Origin: Certhia americana
Lineage: Eukaryota; Chordata; Aves; Passeriformes; Certhiidae
Direction of reading: 5' to 3'
Assembly (NCBI GenBank): GCA_018697195.1
Contig: CM031879.1
Location: 25,665,660 to 25,729,659 of the forward strand
DNA: 64,000 bases
Below, one piece after another: positions 38,211-52,045 of this stretch (position 1 is the first letter of the stretch; each line of letters opens with the position of its first letter). The notes below the pieces were generated by a model, which saw nothing but the letters and a program-made list of their open reading frames with translations, had not been told where the DNA came from and did no database searches. A program made the position numbers and the translations under genes.

Positions 38211-41200
38211 GCTCACACTTTGAATATCCTAATCCCTCATCTTCTTCTTGTTTCCCCCTTCTTATCAATTACAAAGTACAGCTTGATAACCTCCAGAGCT
38301 GTGCCTGGAGTTTCTTGATGGCTCCTCAACTTGTAACTGGGGACATTTAGTCTTTGGCTTAACATCTATTATCCCTCATCTATTAGGGATTCATCTGTCT
38401 AAAAGGTTTTGTTTTGTTGCCCCTTTAAGGTCCCCTTTTCAGTGAAAAGGTCCTTCCTTGGATAACCTTAAAGATACATCTTCCTCTGATCTTCTGAACC
38501 ATACCACTTCATTCCATGAGCTTCATAGTATTTTTAAAATATGACTGGAATTACATGGTTTATAAAAAATACATATAAAACATCATTTATAGAGTTTGCT
38601 TTTTATGTGGCAATGTGAAAAAAACATATGTAAATAAACATGACAATTCTTTCAATAAGTTCTTTCCATGTATTAGAGTATTGCATTTTCCCTCTGAGAA
38701 ATCCTCAAAAATGGGAGGAAAAGATGCAACTTTCATTTTTAAAATATTATGGACTGTTACGACCATCACAAATGATCTTCAGAAGAGAAAACACTGTTTA
38801 CAATTTCCTTTTTCTCTGAGCTGTAAAGCATGTAGAAAGAAAAGAGTTAAAAGTTCTAATAGTTATGTACTTAAAAGATATGTGAGACTCTTTTTCTTAC
38901 ACAAATGTCATCTGAAATGGAAAGAAAATGACACACAACTTCAGTAACATGCTAAGGGTGAAATACCTTTTATTAAGCTGTCTACAGAATGAAGCATCAG
39001 TGAAATGTTTGACAGGGAAGAATATGTACTAAGCAATGTTTTCTGACTGATTTTTGAGGCAAAATGAAATCTTTTTTTCCAGAGAAAGTTGATGGGAAAA
39101 TGTTCTCATAAACAAAGTTCAGGTCTTGCCATTTTATTTGTCCTTCTTTCTCTCCTCCACTACTTCCCATAGAGTACAATTATCTTTCTAGAGAAGAATT
39201 TTTGAGATTCAGCTTTTCTTTAATTCAAAAGAAATTTTTGTGAAGTATTATATATTGGCAGGACATCTGCAGTGAGAGTAGTACAAAGATAGTTACTTAA
39301 GAGAAAGCAGAACATAATTAGACCATGAGATGATAAAATGTAAGTAGTTTGTGAAGATGTCTAAAATTGCACCTCACATTAAAAAAACCCTCATTCTTCT
39401 GATGATGCATCTACTTTTAGCCTCTTTTCTAAAAACACATTTTTCAATGTTCAGAAGAAGTTTTGATTCTTTAATTAACTTATAGTCACATTTTAGAATT
39501 TGTCATAGCATAAGGACTTCACTATTGTCTTCTTTTAAGAACTTTTGTCCCTCATTCAATTCTGGTGCATATTCTATTATTAATCCCTTGGGATTTTGTG
39601 GCTGAAGTCCTCCTGTCAGTTATGAAGTACAGTAGGAGTAGTAAATGTTCTGGAAATTTTTCAAGGACTACTGTATCCCAGATTTGATATTTCTTTACAT
39701 TACTGAAGTGAGATTTTTTGAGATGTGAATTCTGAGTGAACCAGCTTGTTTTAGGATATTCTTGGAGTTTTTTGCCACAATTATATCCATGCAGCTGGAT
39801 GGGCAGTGTGAGCAAAGGGACATGAAGAGGTCAGACTACACAAAAGAGCTGAAACAATGCAGTGGATATGGTGCCTTAGATAAAACATTATATAGATGCA
39901 GCTGCATTGACTGTTTTTCTGCCCCCTGATTATGATACAGCCATGCCTACAACTAATACATGATGGAGATTTTTTTCTACTTTAGTTTCCCACCTTGATG
40001 TTATATCAAACTGTGCTCCTTTTCCTTGAAGTATTTTGAAAGTAGATGTCTCTAAAATCGATATTCAGCCATAGTGAATGATTGCATGAAGGTCAGTAGC
40101 TGTGAGCACTAAGCCCTGATACAGTCAAAGCAATTTTAGCAGGATTCCATTTAACAATGAAATCCATTTACTTATTTCAACCTACTGTTATGTAGTCCAT
40201 AGGCAATTTTATTCATGCATTCCTACAGGTTTGTTATCCCAAAGACACTGGGAACTGCATGATAATACAAACTATATGAAAACAAATGCTGATGACAGTC
40301 AAGAGAAAATCAAGAGAAATTACCTATGACCCACTCATATTTCTGGTTCTTATTAGACATAGCACAGAAAACTCACCAACACTCTAGATGCAATAAGGGT
40401 GTTACTCAGGGTTTTTGCTATACTAGAAATAATCTACTCTCAAGTTGCAAAACCATCAGAAATATATTTAACTTATTCTTTACACCAGTATGTTTTATTC
40501 TTTTGTCAATTTTTAAAATGTGACTATTTGTAATAAATTTAATATTCTGAGTATCAAGGAAAAGTTTCATGTATGTTCTTTAGTGCCTAAAGCAACTTCC
40601 AGTGTCAATAATGGTAAAGAGACAGAGATAATTGGGTGGCAGCTAGAAGAAATAAGGACAAGTCATTAATGCTTTTGAGATTCCTCAAAAGTCTCTTCCA
40701 TGAGTCTCAAATAATTCTCCATCCTCACCAGAACACATAAGTGATTCAGATGCTAATAGGAGCCATGGGTATGTACCAAACAAATTGTGAATAATGCAAG
40801 TAGAAAGATGTTGTCATTCTCCAGCTTTCACTGTACATTTTTTTCCCCCACCTGTTTTCTCACATAGTGAAATCCTTAGATGAGTGTAATTAAATGCAGA
40901 AGTATAAGACGTGCTAAATGAGGCTTTTGGTGGCTAATTTTTTTTCACCTGATCTATTCTTCTGGAAATCAAGTATCTAATATAAGCTATACATTCTGAA
41001 GTTACTGGAAGGACATCAGAAGAAATGATGTAGCTAATGTAAATTATGCTGTCCATTTTAGTCTGGGAAGAGTAGTATACAATTCATGATTTTTCTTTGT
41101 GTTAATGAGATCAACTCTACTCAAGTAGTGTCTGGGCATGTATTTTCTTCACAGTGAAGCCCACAAAAAGTACAAAATCTAAGCACAGGATAATCATACA

Positions 41201-41355
41201 CAATAGCTTTAATAATTGTCCTGTTTTATCTAGACTTTTAATGAGAATGACAGTCATAGATGTACAATAACAGCAATCAAAATATTTGTTATGTCATATA
41301 CAAAGAATCAGGGCAATTCAATTTGCAATTTTGTGTATTTGTTGAGGTTTTTTTT
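38211..41355. other. AT-rich non-coding stretch, no gene seen
   Basis: A 110-codon plus frame (38615-38947) and an 87-codon minus frame (39552-39815) have no motif or splice support. No mobile element was recognised. Confidence 0.5.
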
Positions 41356-41455
41356 NNNNNNNNNNNNNNNNNNNNNNNNNNNNNNNNNNNNNNNNNNNNN
41401 NNNNNNNNNNNNNNNNNNNNNNNNNNNNNNNNNNNNNNNNNNNNNNNNNNNNNNN
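41356..41455. other. Assembly gap (100 N) inside a poly-T tract
   Basis: Exactly 100 N are flanked by T runs on both sides (about 41348-41355 and 41456-41477). A 100-N block commonly marks a gap of unknown length. The flanking homopolymer explains why the assembly broke here. Frames that appear to cross the gap are artefacts. Confidence 0.98.
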
Positions 41456-41477
41456 TTTTTTTTTTTTTTTTTTTTTT

Positions 41478-44310
41478 GTCTTCTTTTCATTTTTACCAGC
41501 TATCTACTTTTCAATATCCACTGGTAGTTTACATGTTTATGTGTTATGTATTTATTGTTGTCATTTTAACATGCACAAAGACACAAAAAACCAAAACAAA
41601 ACCTTTAAGCACAAATTATATTGTATTTTTTTAAGGAAGAGCACAGAATTTAAATGGTTTTTGAGTATTTCTGTATTTTGATAAAGTGTAGATGTAGTTA
41701 CGACCTTTAAAGTTCTGTTCCATCTTCAAAAACATAATACCTTGCTATCATACGTTAAAGAAAATTAGAGAAAAACAGTAATAGTGGGAGTCATGTTTTT
41801 TGTATGCATGTCACTGATCAATACAATATTGATGTTCAAGGTGTCCTTTGGTCAAATTTTCTTGGAGTTTGTTCTACCAATAAATTATGTTCTACATACT
41901 TTCTCTTATTAAAATTAAATATGAGGAAGCCAAATTTGAACCTTTCCTGTTTTCTAGCATTTATTATGTTAGAAGATGCAAAGACAAGTGAGAAGTTCAT
42001 AACAGGATGCAATAGTACTACAATATTATTAGAAATTAAAATCTGTCATTATTATAGCATGAATGGGATTCCAAGATTCACGCATAGTGTCTGGGATTTT
42101 TTCTGAAGCCCTATATCTACCAATCTCTCTACCTCATATTTTGTAGTAGGTCAGTCAACAAGACATTTTAATTTTTTCTAGCATTTTTTACAAACTTCAA
42201 AGATATTTTCACAGTTAGTGTCCCTATTTGTCTGTTCTCTCAAATTACTTAGTCACTTATTCACAAGGCTAGACAGGAAAGGAGAGGAAAAGAAAATATT
42301 TTAAAAAATCTGGAAAAGGACCTGAGAAGGAAAATCTTGTAACATTATGTTTACATCTGTTCTCTGATATTAAATTAATAAAGTTCAAGGTGAACAGTAC
42401 TTTTCATTCTTATGATTTATGCTGAGAAGTAGATTCTAAGTAGAATTTTATTGAGCTGGAAGATAAATACTGGACCTGCAGATTACTCAAATTTTTTGTA
42501 TTGCAAAGATCCCTTTCATGTTGTTTGTTCACCTGATTTACAAGCTGTGCAATTTCCATTCATGTTCTATGAGCTTTAGTGCAGCAATGCTGGGAGCACA
42601 GAAAATTTGTTGTGATTTTAGATTGTGTCAGGTCAGGACAGCCCACTGCTCACTCATGAGTGTGTAATCACCCTTCTCACTCTGATTATCATCTTTCCTC
42701 ACTTGTCATCTCTGCTTTTTGTATTCCAAGAAATTCCAATGATGTTCTTTCAAAATAGAATGACTAATAGAACACTAGTTCACACAGTAAGAAATGGGGT
42801 TTGATTTACAGGTTTGTTTGCTTCTTTTAGTTCATTTCTTGGAGACAGAAAGGGGCATGTTTTCACCTGTAATATATCTATATTCAGCATCAGTCTTTCA
42901 TCTTTATTCTTTTAACTGTCCTTTTGAAGTAATTCTGCTGGGGATTCTTTAGTTAGGTGTTTGTTTCAATATTGCCGTCCTGAAAATGACATGAAGACCA
43001 AAATGAAGGCAGTATTTTTCCAAGAGCAAGTAAACAGGATCAATTGTATTCTATCCACATTCACAATAAAGAAGAAAACCGGTATTTTTACCAGGACAAT
43101 ATAGAAAAAGGGAAAGGTGACTTCTTTGATACAGGTGCAATAGCTGATAGAAAGTAGGTCAGAAGAAAAAGATGTTGTTTGATTAAAAATAAAATTAAGG
43201 GAAAGTTGGCTAATATGTCAATGTACTTGGATTACACATGGGCATTTAGCCAAGGATTTGAGTGAAGGATGTTATCAAAGGAGAAAAATATAGCTCCAAA
43301 TCACAATTCATTTTGTTCCAAAATTATGTGGGAAGAAAAATACCAATCAAGTTAAAAAACAGGAAGCAATTTTCTCATGACACTCTACATTCAGTGCAAA
43401 ATGCTTCTACCTGAGGCCAAAAAAGAAACACCAGTGTCCAATATGACAAAGGCAGAAAGGGAAAACTTTGTCTCTAATCTGTTCATTTTGCTGACAGCCT
43501 GTGCAAAAGGCTATGTGGAAACATTTCAAATGAGTGTAGGAAAGAGGGTGCAGAAATTGAATTTACATAGCATATACATTGCTACATAATGTAACATCAT
43601 TCCATCAGGGATTATAACTGAGAAATTTTAGAAAGATGGCACTGTAAATATATTTACACATAGAGCAGTAGACATCCTCTCCCCAGGCTTAAATACCACT
43701 GCTACCTCATCCCCTGATTATGGGAAAGAACATCACCAAAAGCACATCAGTTGTTATTAAAAGGTTTTATTACTAATTCACTGCAGTGCCACCATTTAGA
43801 AAAATCACAGCAGTCTAACATTTCTAAAAACTAACTTTTCTAATGGCAAATGTGATCTGAGGCTTGAGGATACGTATTTTAATTTCCTTTATGTTACATT
43901 ACTTGATTCATTCACAAATAGCTGTCATGGGCAGGTGCATTTGCAAGCCTTTGGGGGCTGATATTATGCAAGACTACATCACTGGACTCAAAGTAGCTTT
44001 GAACACACTTGCTCTAGAATGGGAGCGTCATATCACTTACTGAATTCATAAGCAAGTAGGATGAATAAGCCAAGGCAAAATATTGCCAAAAGTGTTTTTG
44101 CTTCTTTATTCAATTAGCACTTTTAGTTCACCCAGAGCTCTCCACAACTCCATATTTTGCTTTTTGGAAATATGTCTCTTCCTCTCATGTTGTTGGAAAA
44201 CCTTTTTTTTCCTTTTCGCCTCCTGTGTTGGGTAAGGTTCTGGATCTTTACCCAGGCTATATAAACAAAATATTAGTGAAAGCATGAAACAATCAATATA
44301 ACATTATTAT
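41478..44310. other. AT-rich non-coding stretch, no gene seen
   Basis: A 100-codon frame at 41804-42106 and a 70-codon frame at 43377-43589 carry no motif. No repeat family was recognised. Confidence 0.5.
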
Positions 44311-44876
44311 TGTCACAGTTTAAACCCAGCTGGCAGCTTAGAACAGGCCATTTGCCCACCTCCCCCTGTTGGATGGGAGAGAGAATCAGGGTAAAAAGGA
44401 AAGGACTCATGTCTTGAAGTAAAAGCAGTTTAACAGGTAAAGCAGAAGCTGTGCATGAAAGCAAAACAATGCTAGGGATTAATTCACCACTTCCCATGGC
44501 AGGCAGACGTTCAGCCATCCCAGGAAAGCAGAGCTCCATCACAGGTAATGGTGTGATTGGAACAGACAAACACCATCTCTCCAAACATCCCACTCTTCCT
44601 TCTCCTTCTCTTGGCTCTACATGCTGAGTGCAACACCACATGGTCTGGGACATCCCTGTGCTCAGTTGGGGTCAGGTGTCCTGGCTGTGTCCCCTCATAA
44701 CTCCTTGTGCACCCCCAGCCTCCTCACTGGTGGGGTGAGGTAAGAAGCACTAAAGGCCTTGACTCTGAGTGAGCTCTGCTTGGCAACAGCTGAAACATCC
44801 CTGTGTTCTCAGCACTGTTGTTGTCACTTATCCAAAACACAGCTCCATACCAGCTACTGTGAAGAAAACTAACTCA
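44311..44876 (-). mobile_element. Degraded solo LTR of an avian endogenous retrovirus
   Basis: The plus strand begins tgtcacagtttaaacccagc at 44311. It ends with caacagctgaaacatccctg, then aacacagctccataccagct, then gaagaaaactaact near 44876. The last part matches the U3 start shared with the LTR at 31.7-32.2 kb when both are read on the minus strand, and it sits in the same order relative to a cctggctgtgtcccc segment. The first 20 or so bases of the minus-strand start are diverged or lost. The middle differs strongly from the first LTR, so this is a related but distinct subfamily. No internal viral genes and no clear target duplication are visible. The 126-codon minus frame at 44273-44653 falls in the LTR and is not a gene. 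Confidence 0.72.
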
Positions 44877-46385
44877 CATAAGTGATTTACATGACTACAT
44901 GGAGATTGGCATATTTCTGGAATTACTGTCCAGAGGCTTTCCTAGTTGTGATAGGATCAGTATTTTGTTTCAAATCTTAAATACTGTCAGCAAGAACATA
45001 GTAAAAAAGGGGCTAGATCCTCAGCCTGTGTAAACTGGTATAGCATCAAAGAAATCCATTACAATTATACTGGCTTTGATAAGCAGATTGTGCAAACATT
45101 AACTAACACACTTTATTCTGGACAAAAAGCAAAAATAATTTTGGATCATGATAATATTCTAGAAAATAAAAGAAATAAAATCAGGTGAAATTAAGTAATG
45201 CAAACTATTTTATTCCAGGTAAAAGATTTTTTTTAATGAAAGAAAAATATGCAAATCAGAAACAATACAAAGGAAGCAAACATAAAATCACCTTAATACA
45301 AGAAAATACATGTCAAAAATCCTTATATGCATCTTGTACACTCTATTTGTGAAGTAAGGTCCAAGTTCATAAAAAGAATATTACAGTTCTGAGGAAACAT
45401 TCTAGGTCTTACACTTCCTCTCTGGATCTGAATAAAATAGATATCTACTTCTGGGAGAATTCTCTTTCTAGGAATGTTACTTGCCCCAGAAGGACCTCAG
45501 CAGCTCCCAGGGCTGATGTCCCACCTGAAGACTCCCTATTTCTTTTGAGTCTTTAGCTCTGAGACAATTATTTAAGGAATTCATCATTGGCTCAGAGATC
45601 GTATCCCTAAGGAAATGCAGACAATTTGAAATATATTTTTGTTCCTAGAAAAACTCCACCATAAAAGCAAAACAATCTTTTTACATTCAAACTAGAAGTT
45701 AAGGAAACAGAAAGAGATTTTAAATAAATAAATAAATAAATAAATATGGACATTATAGCTGCACCTACTCTCACTTGAATTGAAGGTAATCATTTCATTT
45801 CTGGAAGCAAAGTCATCTAGTTCCCAGGAGGATTGACATACCCATAGTCTCAATTCCAGGCCTTCAGAGCAAAGCCATTCTTTAACTGTTTCTCCATAAA
45901 CAGTTTTATTACTTACCTGCCCTTCTCTCAATTTCTGACATGGAAAAATACCCCCTTAGCAGCTTTCTGCTACTTTCTAACCTGAGAAATGATTCTGAGC
46001 ATTCAACTCAATATACACAGCTTCTTTTGGCAAAGCCCTGGCTGCTGTGTGGACTCAGCTAGAACCAACATCTACTTGGATACAGAAAATCACTCACTGG
46101 ATAGGATTGAAAGAGACTCAGTATTTGACTGGAATGGTAAATAAACCATTTACCTACTATGAGCAAAGTTCTCTTTCCTTACAAGGAAGATAGTTTCTGT
46201 TTTCTGGAGTGACTGAAGTGCTATTTTATACACTGAAATTCATACCATATGCGATCACAAAATTGTATTTTCTTTCATACAAAGATAACAGCAATGAAAA
46301 TAGGGTAGAACTACCCTTCAGTAGAAACTAGGTGTTACAACAGTTTGGAATAAGAGTTATTCCAAGTCCATGAATGAATTAGCTG
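44877..46385. other. AT-rich non-coding stretch, no gene seen
   Basis: It includes the (TAAA)n microsatellite at 45721. No coding feature or transposable element was recognised. Confidence 0.5.
45721..45746. repeat. (TAAA)n microsatellite
   Basis: Six to seven uninterrupted TAAA units. It is likely polymorphic. The minus-strand frame crossing it reads as alternating Tyr, Leu, Phe and Ile residues and is spurious. Confidence 0.95.
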
Positions 46386-46456
46386 CTTCCCTAGTTTCAT
46401 GTAGAGCATCTAAATTTTGACTTCCCTAGTTTCATGTAGAGCATCTAAATTTTTGA
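46386..46456. repeat. 35-bp tandem duplication
   Basis: Copy one (46386-46420) and copy two (46421-46456) both read cttccctagtttcatgtaga followed by gcatctaaatttt-ga. Copy two carries one extra T in the T-run. The near identity implies a recent event. Confidence 0.93.
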
Positions 46457-47885
46457 CTATGTTTAGTGCCTTCATCCTTGCTGTTTTGAATTCCAAGGCA
46501 TACTGCCTTCAGACGTCCCTACGAAAGGGAAGAGAATAAAAAAGAAACGAACAAACAAACAACAACCCTAGAAAAACAATCAAGCAAACAATTATATTGA
46601 GATAGCTGGAAGAGGAGGAGTCAAAGGCTTGGGAGCCTACTGTTCCTGACTACATTACATGGATATTAATGTAGGTGGCACAAATGAGCTCTTGACCAGA
46701 ACCTACCTCCTGGGCCAAAACCTCCTGGGGTTTTGTTTTACAAACAAAAAATTATCATGCAAGAGGTGGTTACCACCCTTCAATGATGTTCTCATCCACA
46801 AGAGTTAGTTTAACATCAGAGAATAAACTGTAGGTTGTGAAACAGTTTCACATAAGTTTTAGTTAAGAAGGGAAATGACTATAGTGACAAGAAAGGCAAG
46901 ATTTCAGACAATCTCTTTTGTGAGTTTGGCTCAGAAATCCTCTTGCCTTTCTTCTCCTAAAACATAGACCTGATCGATCTCCTTCATCACAGTATAGAGA
47001 ACTCTCTTAAAGAAAATGACTGCTTCTATTCAGGGGGTTAAATGCTTCTTTTTTTAGCTATTTTTGGATAATTGTCTTGGAAGATAGATGTCAGATTAAT
47101 CTGAAATAACCCTGGGGTAAATGTACCTTGCATGTTATTCCTATGTCACTTTGACTATGTGGTGAAGCCTTCTTTAAGTGTGAAATTTTCATCCACTTCA
47201 TTGTACCATAGCCCTATAAAATATTTTCTGGAGGAGAACCCCAGCTGGTCTCACAGTTCCCAGATACAGCATCCCCCGCAATGAAACGATTACATAACCA
47301 AGACAGCTGTTTACCATTCAGTTTAAAAACATGAATAAACAGCCTTCCAGCCCCTCCCTCATGTTGCCCAAAATGTGTTTTGTGACACTTGCAATTAAAC
47401 TGTCTCCAGTGTACCTTTTAGAGTAGGAAAATATCATAGAAATGGCACATCATGTCACAATATCATTATACCTAAAAGCTGCAGAGAAAGGACAGTCTTG
47501 TTCTAACAGAGATACAGGAACAGTAATTATCAAGTCAAGTCTTTTATTAGCTATCCAGGGCTTCTTCACTGTAATTATTGTATCTTTTCTTTTTTGAAGA
47601 CCACTATAATGCAGCCCTCTGGCAGTCAGCTCATTAAACTTGTACCTATTATTTCTCAGAATAAAATGTGTTACTCTGCACTATTTTTTTTTATTTATAC
47701 AAAAGAAAATTATATGTATGACAATGTAGAACAAGAAATAAAAATTAAGGATTCCAGAGTCCCTCACTTCTTATTCCAAAAGTAATACTTTCCAAAATGC
47801 ATTATGTTTTTCCCCAGCAGCATCTAGGAGCTGTGCTGCACTTTTTGTCACAGATCTGATTATACGTGTATGGCTCTCCAAATAA

Positions 47886-47940
47886 CACAAACCAAACCAA
47901 ACCAACCAAACAAACAAAATCCCAAGACAAAACAAAACCA
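47886..47940. repeat. CAAAC/CCAAA low-complexity repeat
   Basis: Irregular tandem CAAAC, CCAAA and CAAA units. On the minus strand it reads as a TTTGG-rich tract. It is simple-sequence DNA that has drifted from a pentanucleotide repeat. Confidence 0.9.
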
Positions 47941-50900
47941 GCAAAACTCAAACAAAAGAAAAAACCCCTGGATTTAAAACTACCAAAAGGACAACAGCAC
48001 TTCTGTAGTTTTGTATGTTCCATGTGAGACTGACACAGCAAGGCAGTGAATTTTCAGGAATTCACAGCATGTCACGAAAAAGAACTAAGTCCCTAACAAC
48101 TTTTAAGGATCTCTATCTGCTAAGCAAGAGGCAGCCTGAAAGTGCAGTCCTGCTCTCTGAAATAAGGATCCTAATGGGAGGATTATTGCTGAATTAATTT
48201 CACAGTGAAATTTTTCTGCAAACCACACTATATAGCTTATATCCCCTTCCCATCCTCCAGAAGAAGTAAATCTTGACAAAAACAACAAGGAAGCAAGTGA
48301 GATTTCTAGGGCTAGTCCTACTCCTGCCTAATTGATAAATTTCTCCAGGGGAGGGTTATCACAAGTAGTGATCTATCTTCTCTCAGGCCTGAAACTTGCA
48401 ACATTTTTGACCAGTATCACTTAAAGATTTTTTATGGCAGCTTTTGCCAGGCATTGAGATAATTCCCACTACCTAAAATGAGAAGCACCATGAGCAATAT
48501 GTGACATCCTTTAAGCTTTTACAGACTCCAGAAGGAAAGCAATAGATGACACTGCTCTGGTCCAAGCCCCAGAAGTGGCTATAGTTGGTCTATAATGAAA
48601 AATACTTTTCTCCTTTATTTGACCCAGTGTATCACTGCATTCAGATCTTAATTAATCAGTCCAGATAACAGTGTAAGAATGCAAGGGTGAATGTTAAAGA
48701 AGAATATTAGGACACCTTGTGGAGATGAAGTGTGCAAAAAATAACCCTTATGTGTCTGCTTGTTGAGGGCAGCAAGCAAAGGATAAGGAGTGATCCCACT
48801 GTATGACTTTCTTGTATTCAGAATCACAAATATATAATGCCAAACTCTGGTTTTAGCTATATTAATAGCAAATCTTAATCTCTAAATAGGGAATTGGGAT
48901 AATGGTTTTTCCGTCCACAGAAAAACCATGCTTGCCAAAGAACAATGATCGTATTAATGTGAGTTCATCCAAATTTGGATAGATATTACATCTCAAAGAA
49001 CTGAAGAAATTTTTAATCACTGACTGAAAACATAGATATTTGAGAAGCACAATTGATAACACAGTGAATATTAGCATCAAAAAATGACCACAACTTTACT
49101 ATGTGAATCACTTTTAGAGTTACAAAGCTAAAACTGCAAGAAATACTGTGTGTTGTTGGTCTTTTGATTTTTCTGTGTGTTAAGGGTGCCATACAATTAA
49201 CTTCTTCAATTATTTAAGATGAAAATTACTTTTCACATGTTTCTCAGATAAATGCATGCAAATTCCACAGTTCATCCTAGAATGTTAATCCATAGATATT
49301 CTAAATACTCAAATTTATTGTTTACAGAACACAGAAATTAAGCATACTGTCTCATTTTCTCCATGTTGGAATCCTTAGGTAAAAAAAATGAATGTTGAGA
49401 AAGCGTTGGGTTTCCCCTTTTTCCAATTCTTGCATAAAAACTGTGCTTTTAGCTTCACAAAACCTTTGGGATTTAGTTATAGCAGGAAAACCACATACCT
49501 CCTAATGTGTTTTGTTGTTTTAATGCACTAACTTCAATAGAAAATTAATAATGTGTATTCATTTAAAAAAAAACACACATGAAAATAACCTGTTCAAAAT
49601 GTTGTATTTATGTACATCTTAATCTGTACGAAAATAGAATATGTGAGGGAGATAAGTGAAGTTTTACTGATGAAGGTGTGGTCCATCAAAGATTAACATT
49701 TACTTGGTGAAATAATTGACAAATATTCAAGTTGCGCACTGAGGAAAAGGGCTTCTAGATAAGGACAGTGCAATTTTTTGTGATTACACAAAAGCCCTAT
49801 TCTGAAGGAAATTATTTTTTTTTTCCTGAATTTAAAAATTCATTAAATAATATTTCAATACCCTGTATAATTATTTCAAGTAATTTGAATTTAGCACTAA
49901 GGTGTTGATAAATGACGTTTTTAAATTTCCATTATAACCCCCTTTTTTTGTGTCCTTCATTCTCTTGAAGAAATTATTACATTCATTATGATTTAAAACA
50001 TGGTAAAATCTTAGCATGATGTCAAACCTTTAGTCCAATAACACTTTTACGAGAAATCCTCTGTAATTTATAACTTTAAAAACACTTATTAGCTTATATT
50101 TTGCTTTCATCTCATTTATGTAGTGGAGCTTGAATGGAATGTGTAAATGGCCTACAATGAAATTAACATTACTTCTAGATATTAAATGCCTTGGCTGAAG
50201 AAAAGCTGAAAAGGTGGAAAGTCTTTGTGTGTGGGGTCTGGCAGTGGGCAGCACTGCATGCACAACATTGCCATTTGTATGGCAGCCTTGTCTTTCAGTT
50301 ATGTTTTAAGGCCTAGAAAGACCCTTATTAAGTGATTAAACCAAATCTATGGATGCCTTAATATTATTCATATAATAGATGCAAATATTCTGTAGCCTCC
50401 ATTAATGCAGAGGAGAAAGGGGAAGGAGAAGCAAGGAGATCTCAACAGAGACAGGCCAGAGTGAACGTGAAACATGCACAGAACAAGTCAGGGAGACAGG
50501 CTGATCAAGTTTACATACAAATTCCAAGAGCGATTGAACAAACAATGCACAGCTTCCCCACTGTGCTACAAAATCTCAGTCCAGGATAACTTTCCTCTGA
50601 TAGAATGGAAATGGAATTTTGAAGCCTGCATGACAGCAAAAGTATTTCTATTTTCTAAAAATGTTTTCCATCACTCCTTCCTTACACCAAGTTCAATTTC
50701 AGAAGATTCTTCATTTTAGGTATACTCCTTTTAAAACTTCCCCCTCTTTCTTTTAAAATGTATCATTATGAAAGTTCCATGATTTGCAGGACGCTTTCAG
50801 TGTAATATGTGCACGTTTGTGTGTTAATACTGAGATCTCGATAGGAAAGATGGACACTGTCAGCACCTCTTGCCCTAGCCTAGTTTCCCTTACCACTTTC

Positions 50901-51513
50901 AAGATTGTGAAACTCAGAAAGATGTGCTGCTAGAACAGCATCTGATGGTTTTCCTACCTGCCCAACATCAGGTCAAATCCTGCTACTCAAAATCAACCTG
51001 GCTGGAACTTTTTAACCATCAGATGTTCATTAAGTGGGCTGCTCATGGCGATGTTTTTTATGGTGGTCCTGGGATCACAGCCTGTGTACGGAGAATACAG
51101 AACTCATACAACATTCAGGAATGTGTCCCCAAATGTTTCAGTACACAAGGAATTAAATAATGCATTTATTTTTGTAAATTGCTTCATACTCATATACTAA
51201 TACACGTATAAATAATGAAAGCAAGAAAACTCATATGATAATTGTGGATTAGTGTGGTTTTCTATATTATTAGCAGCTTGGGCAACATGAGAAACTAAGC
51301 GTATTGGTGTTTTCAATTTTAGTGTTGTATTTACAGTTAAAGAAAAAGTCTGGTTGATATCTGAAGATAAATATCAAAACACACCAAGAGCAAAAGTAAT
51401 CTTGCTGAAAGCTCTGTGCTGGACCTGGATAACCTTTTGTTCCAAATCTGTTTCTGATATTGATAACTCTTTATGTATGAAGTCTGAGTATATATTTTTT
51501 GATGACTTCAGTA

Positions 51514-51547
51514 CAACAACAACAACAACCAAAAAAAAAAAAAAAAA
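51514..51547. repeat. (CAA)n followed by poly-A (17 A)
   Basis: Five CAA units run into CC and then 17 A. The order could mark the tail of a plus-strand retroposed sequence, but no body is recognisable upstream. Confidence 0.92.
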
Positions 51548-51943
51548 CCAAACCAAGACAATCCAATTTTTCTAGAGAAAACCATGTGCGTGTGAAACAC
51601 AGCTAAGAAAGAAGCACACAATCAATTTTATGTATTTCAGGATTTTAACTTTTACCTTTGCTAAAATATTATCTATATTTAAATATTTTGATTTTTTTAA
51701 AGTCATTTAGCCCTTTTCCACTCCTTTTTCACTTCATAGTTAACATTATTTTTCATGGTTTACCTCTTATTTATTAATAATTTTGTCTTCTCAGCATATG
51801 TCAATAAAAATAGAAAACTTAGTCATGAGTCATGGATTTTAGGGCACAATATTTCATACTAGTAAATGGCTAATTTCAGCAGTCAAGCAACTTTTCAGGA
51901 GCATTATAGCAAGGAAGAAATTGAAGAAATTAAAGAAATTTCC

Positions 51944-52045
51944 CTGAAATAAAAATCAGCCCAGTATAAATAAGGCTCAAGTAATGGTAAAATGCTGAAA
52001 TAAAAATCAGCCCAGTATAAATAAGGTTCAAGTAATGGTAAAATG
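51944..52045. repeat. 51-bp tandem duplication, one mismatch
   Basis: Copy one (51944-51994) and copy two (51995-52045) share ctgaaataaaaatcagccca followed by gtataaataagg-tcaagtaatggtaaaatg. They differ only at one C/T position (aaggctc versus aaggttc). This is the cleanest duplication in the window and must be recent or kept homogeneous. Confidence 0.95.

Larger units (their letters stand above)
46457..51943. other. AT-rich non-coding stretch, no gene seen
   Basis: Contains the CAAAC-rich patch at 47886, the CAA/poly-A patch at 51514 and an AAACGAACAAAC-like run near 46545. Frames of 60-81 codons lack motifs. No transposable element was recognised. Confidence 0.5.

Noticed and set aside
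41260..41634. 124-codon frame crossing the N gap
   Set aside because: The run of unknown bases and the poly-T flanks make the frame meaningless.
44273..44653. 126-codon minus-strand frame as a gene
   Set aside because: It lies almost wholly inside the degraded LTR at 44311-44876.
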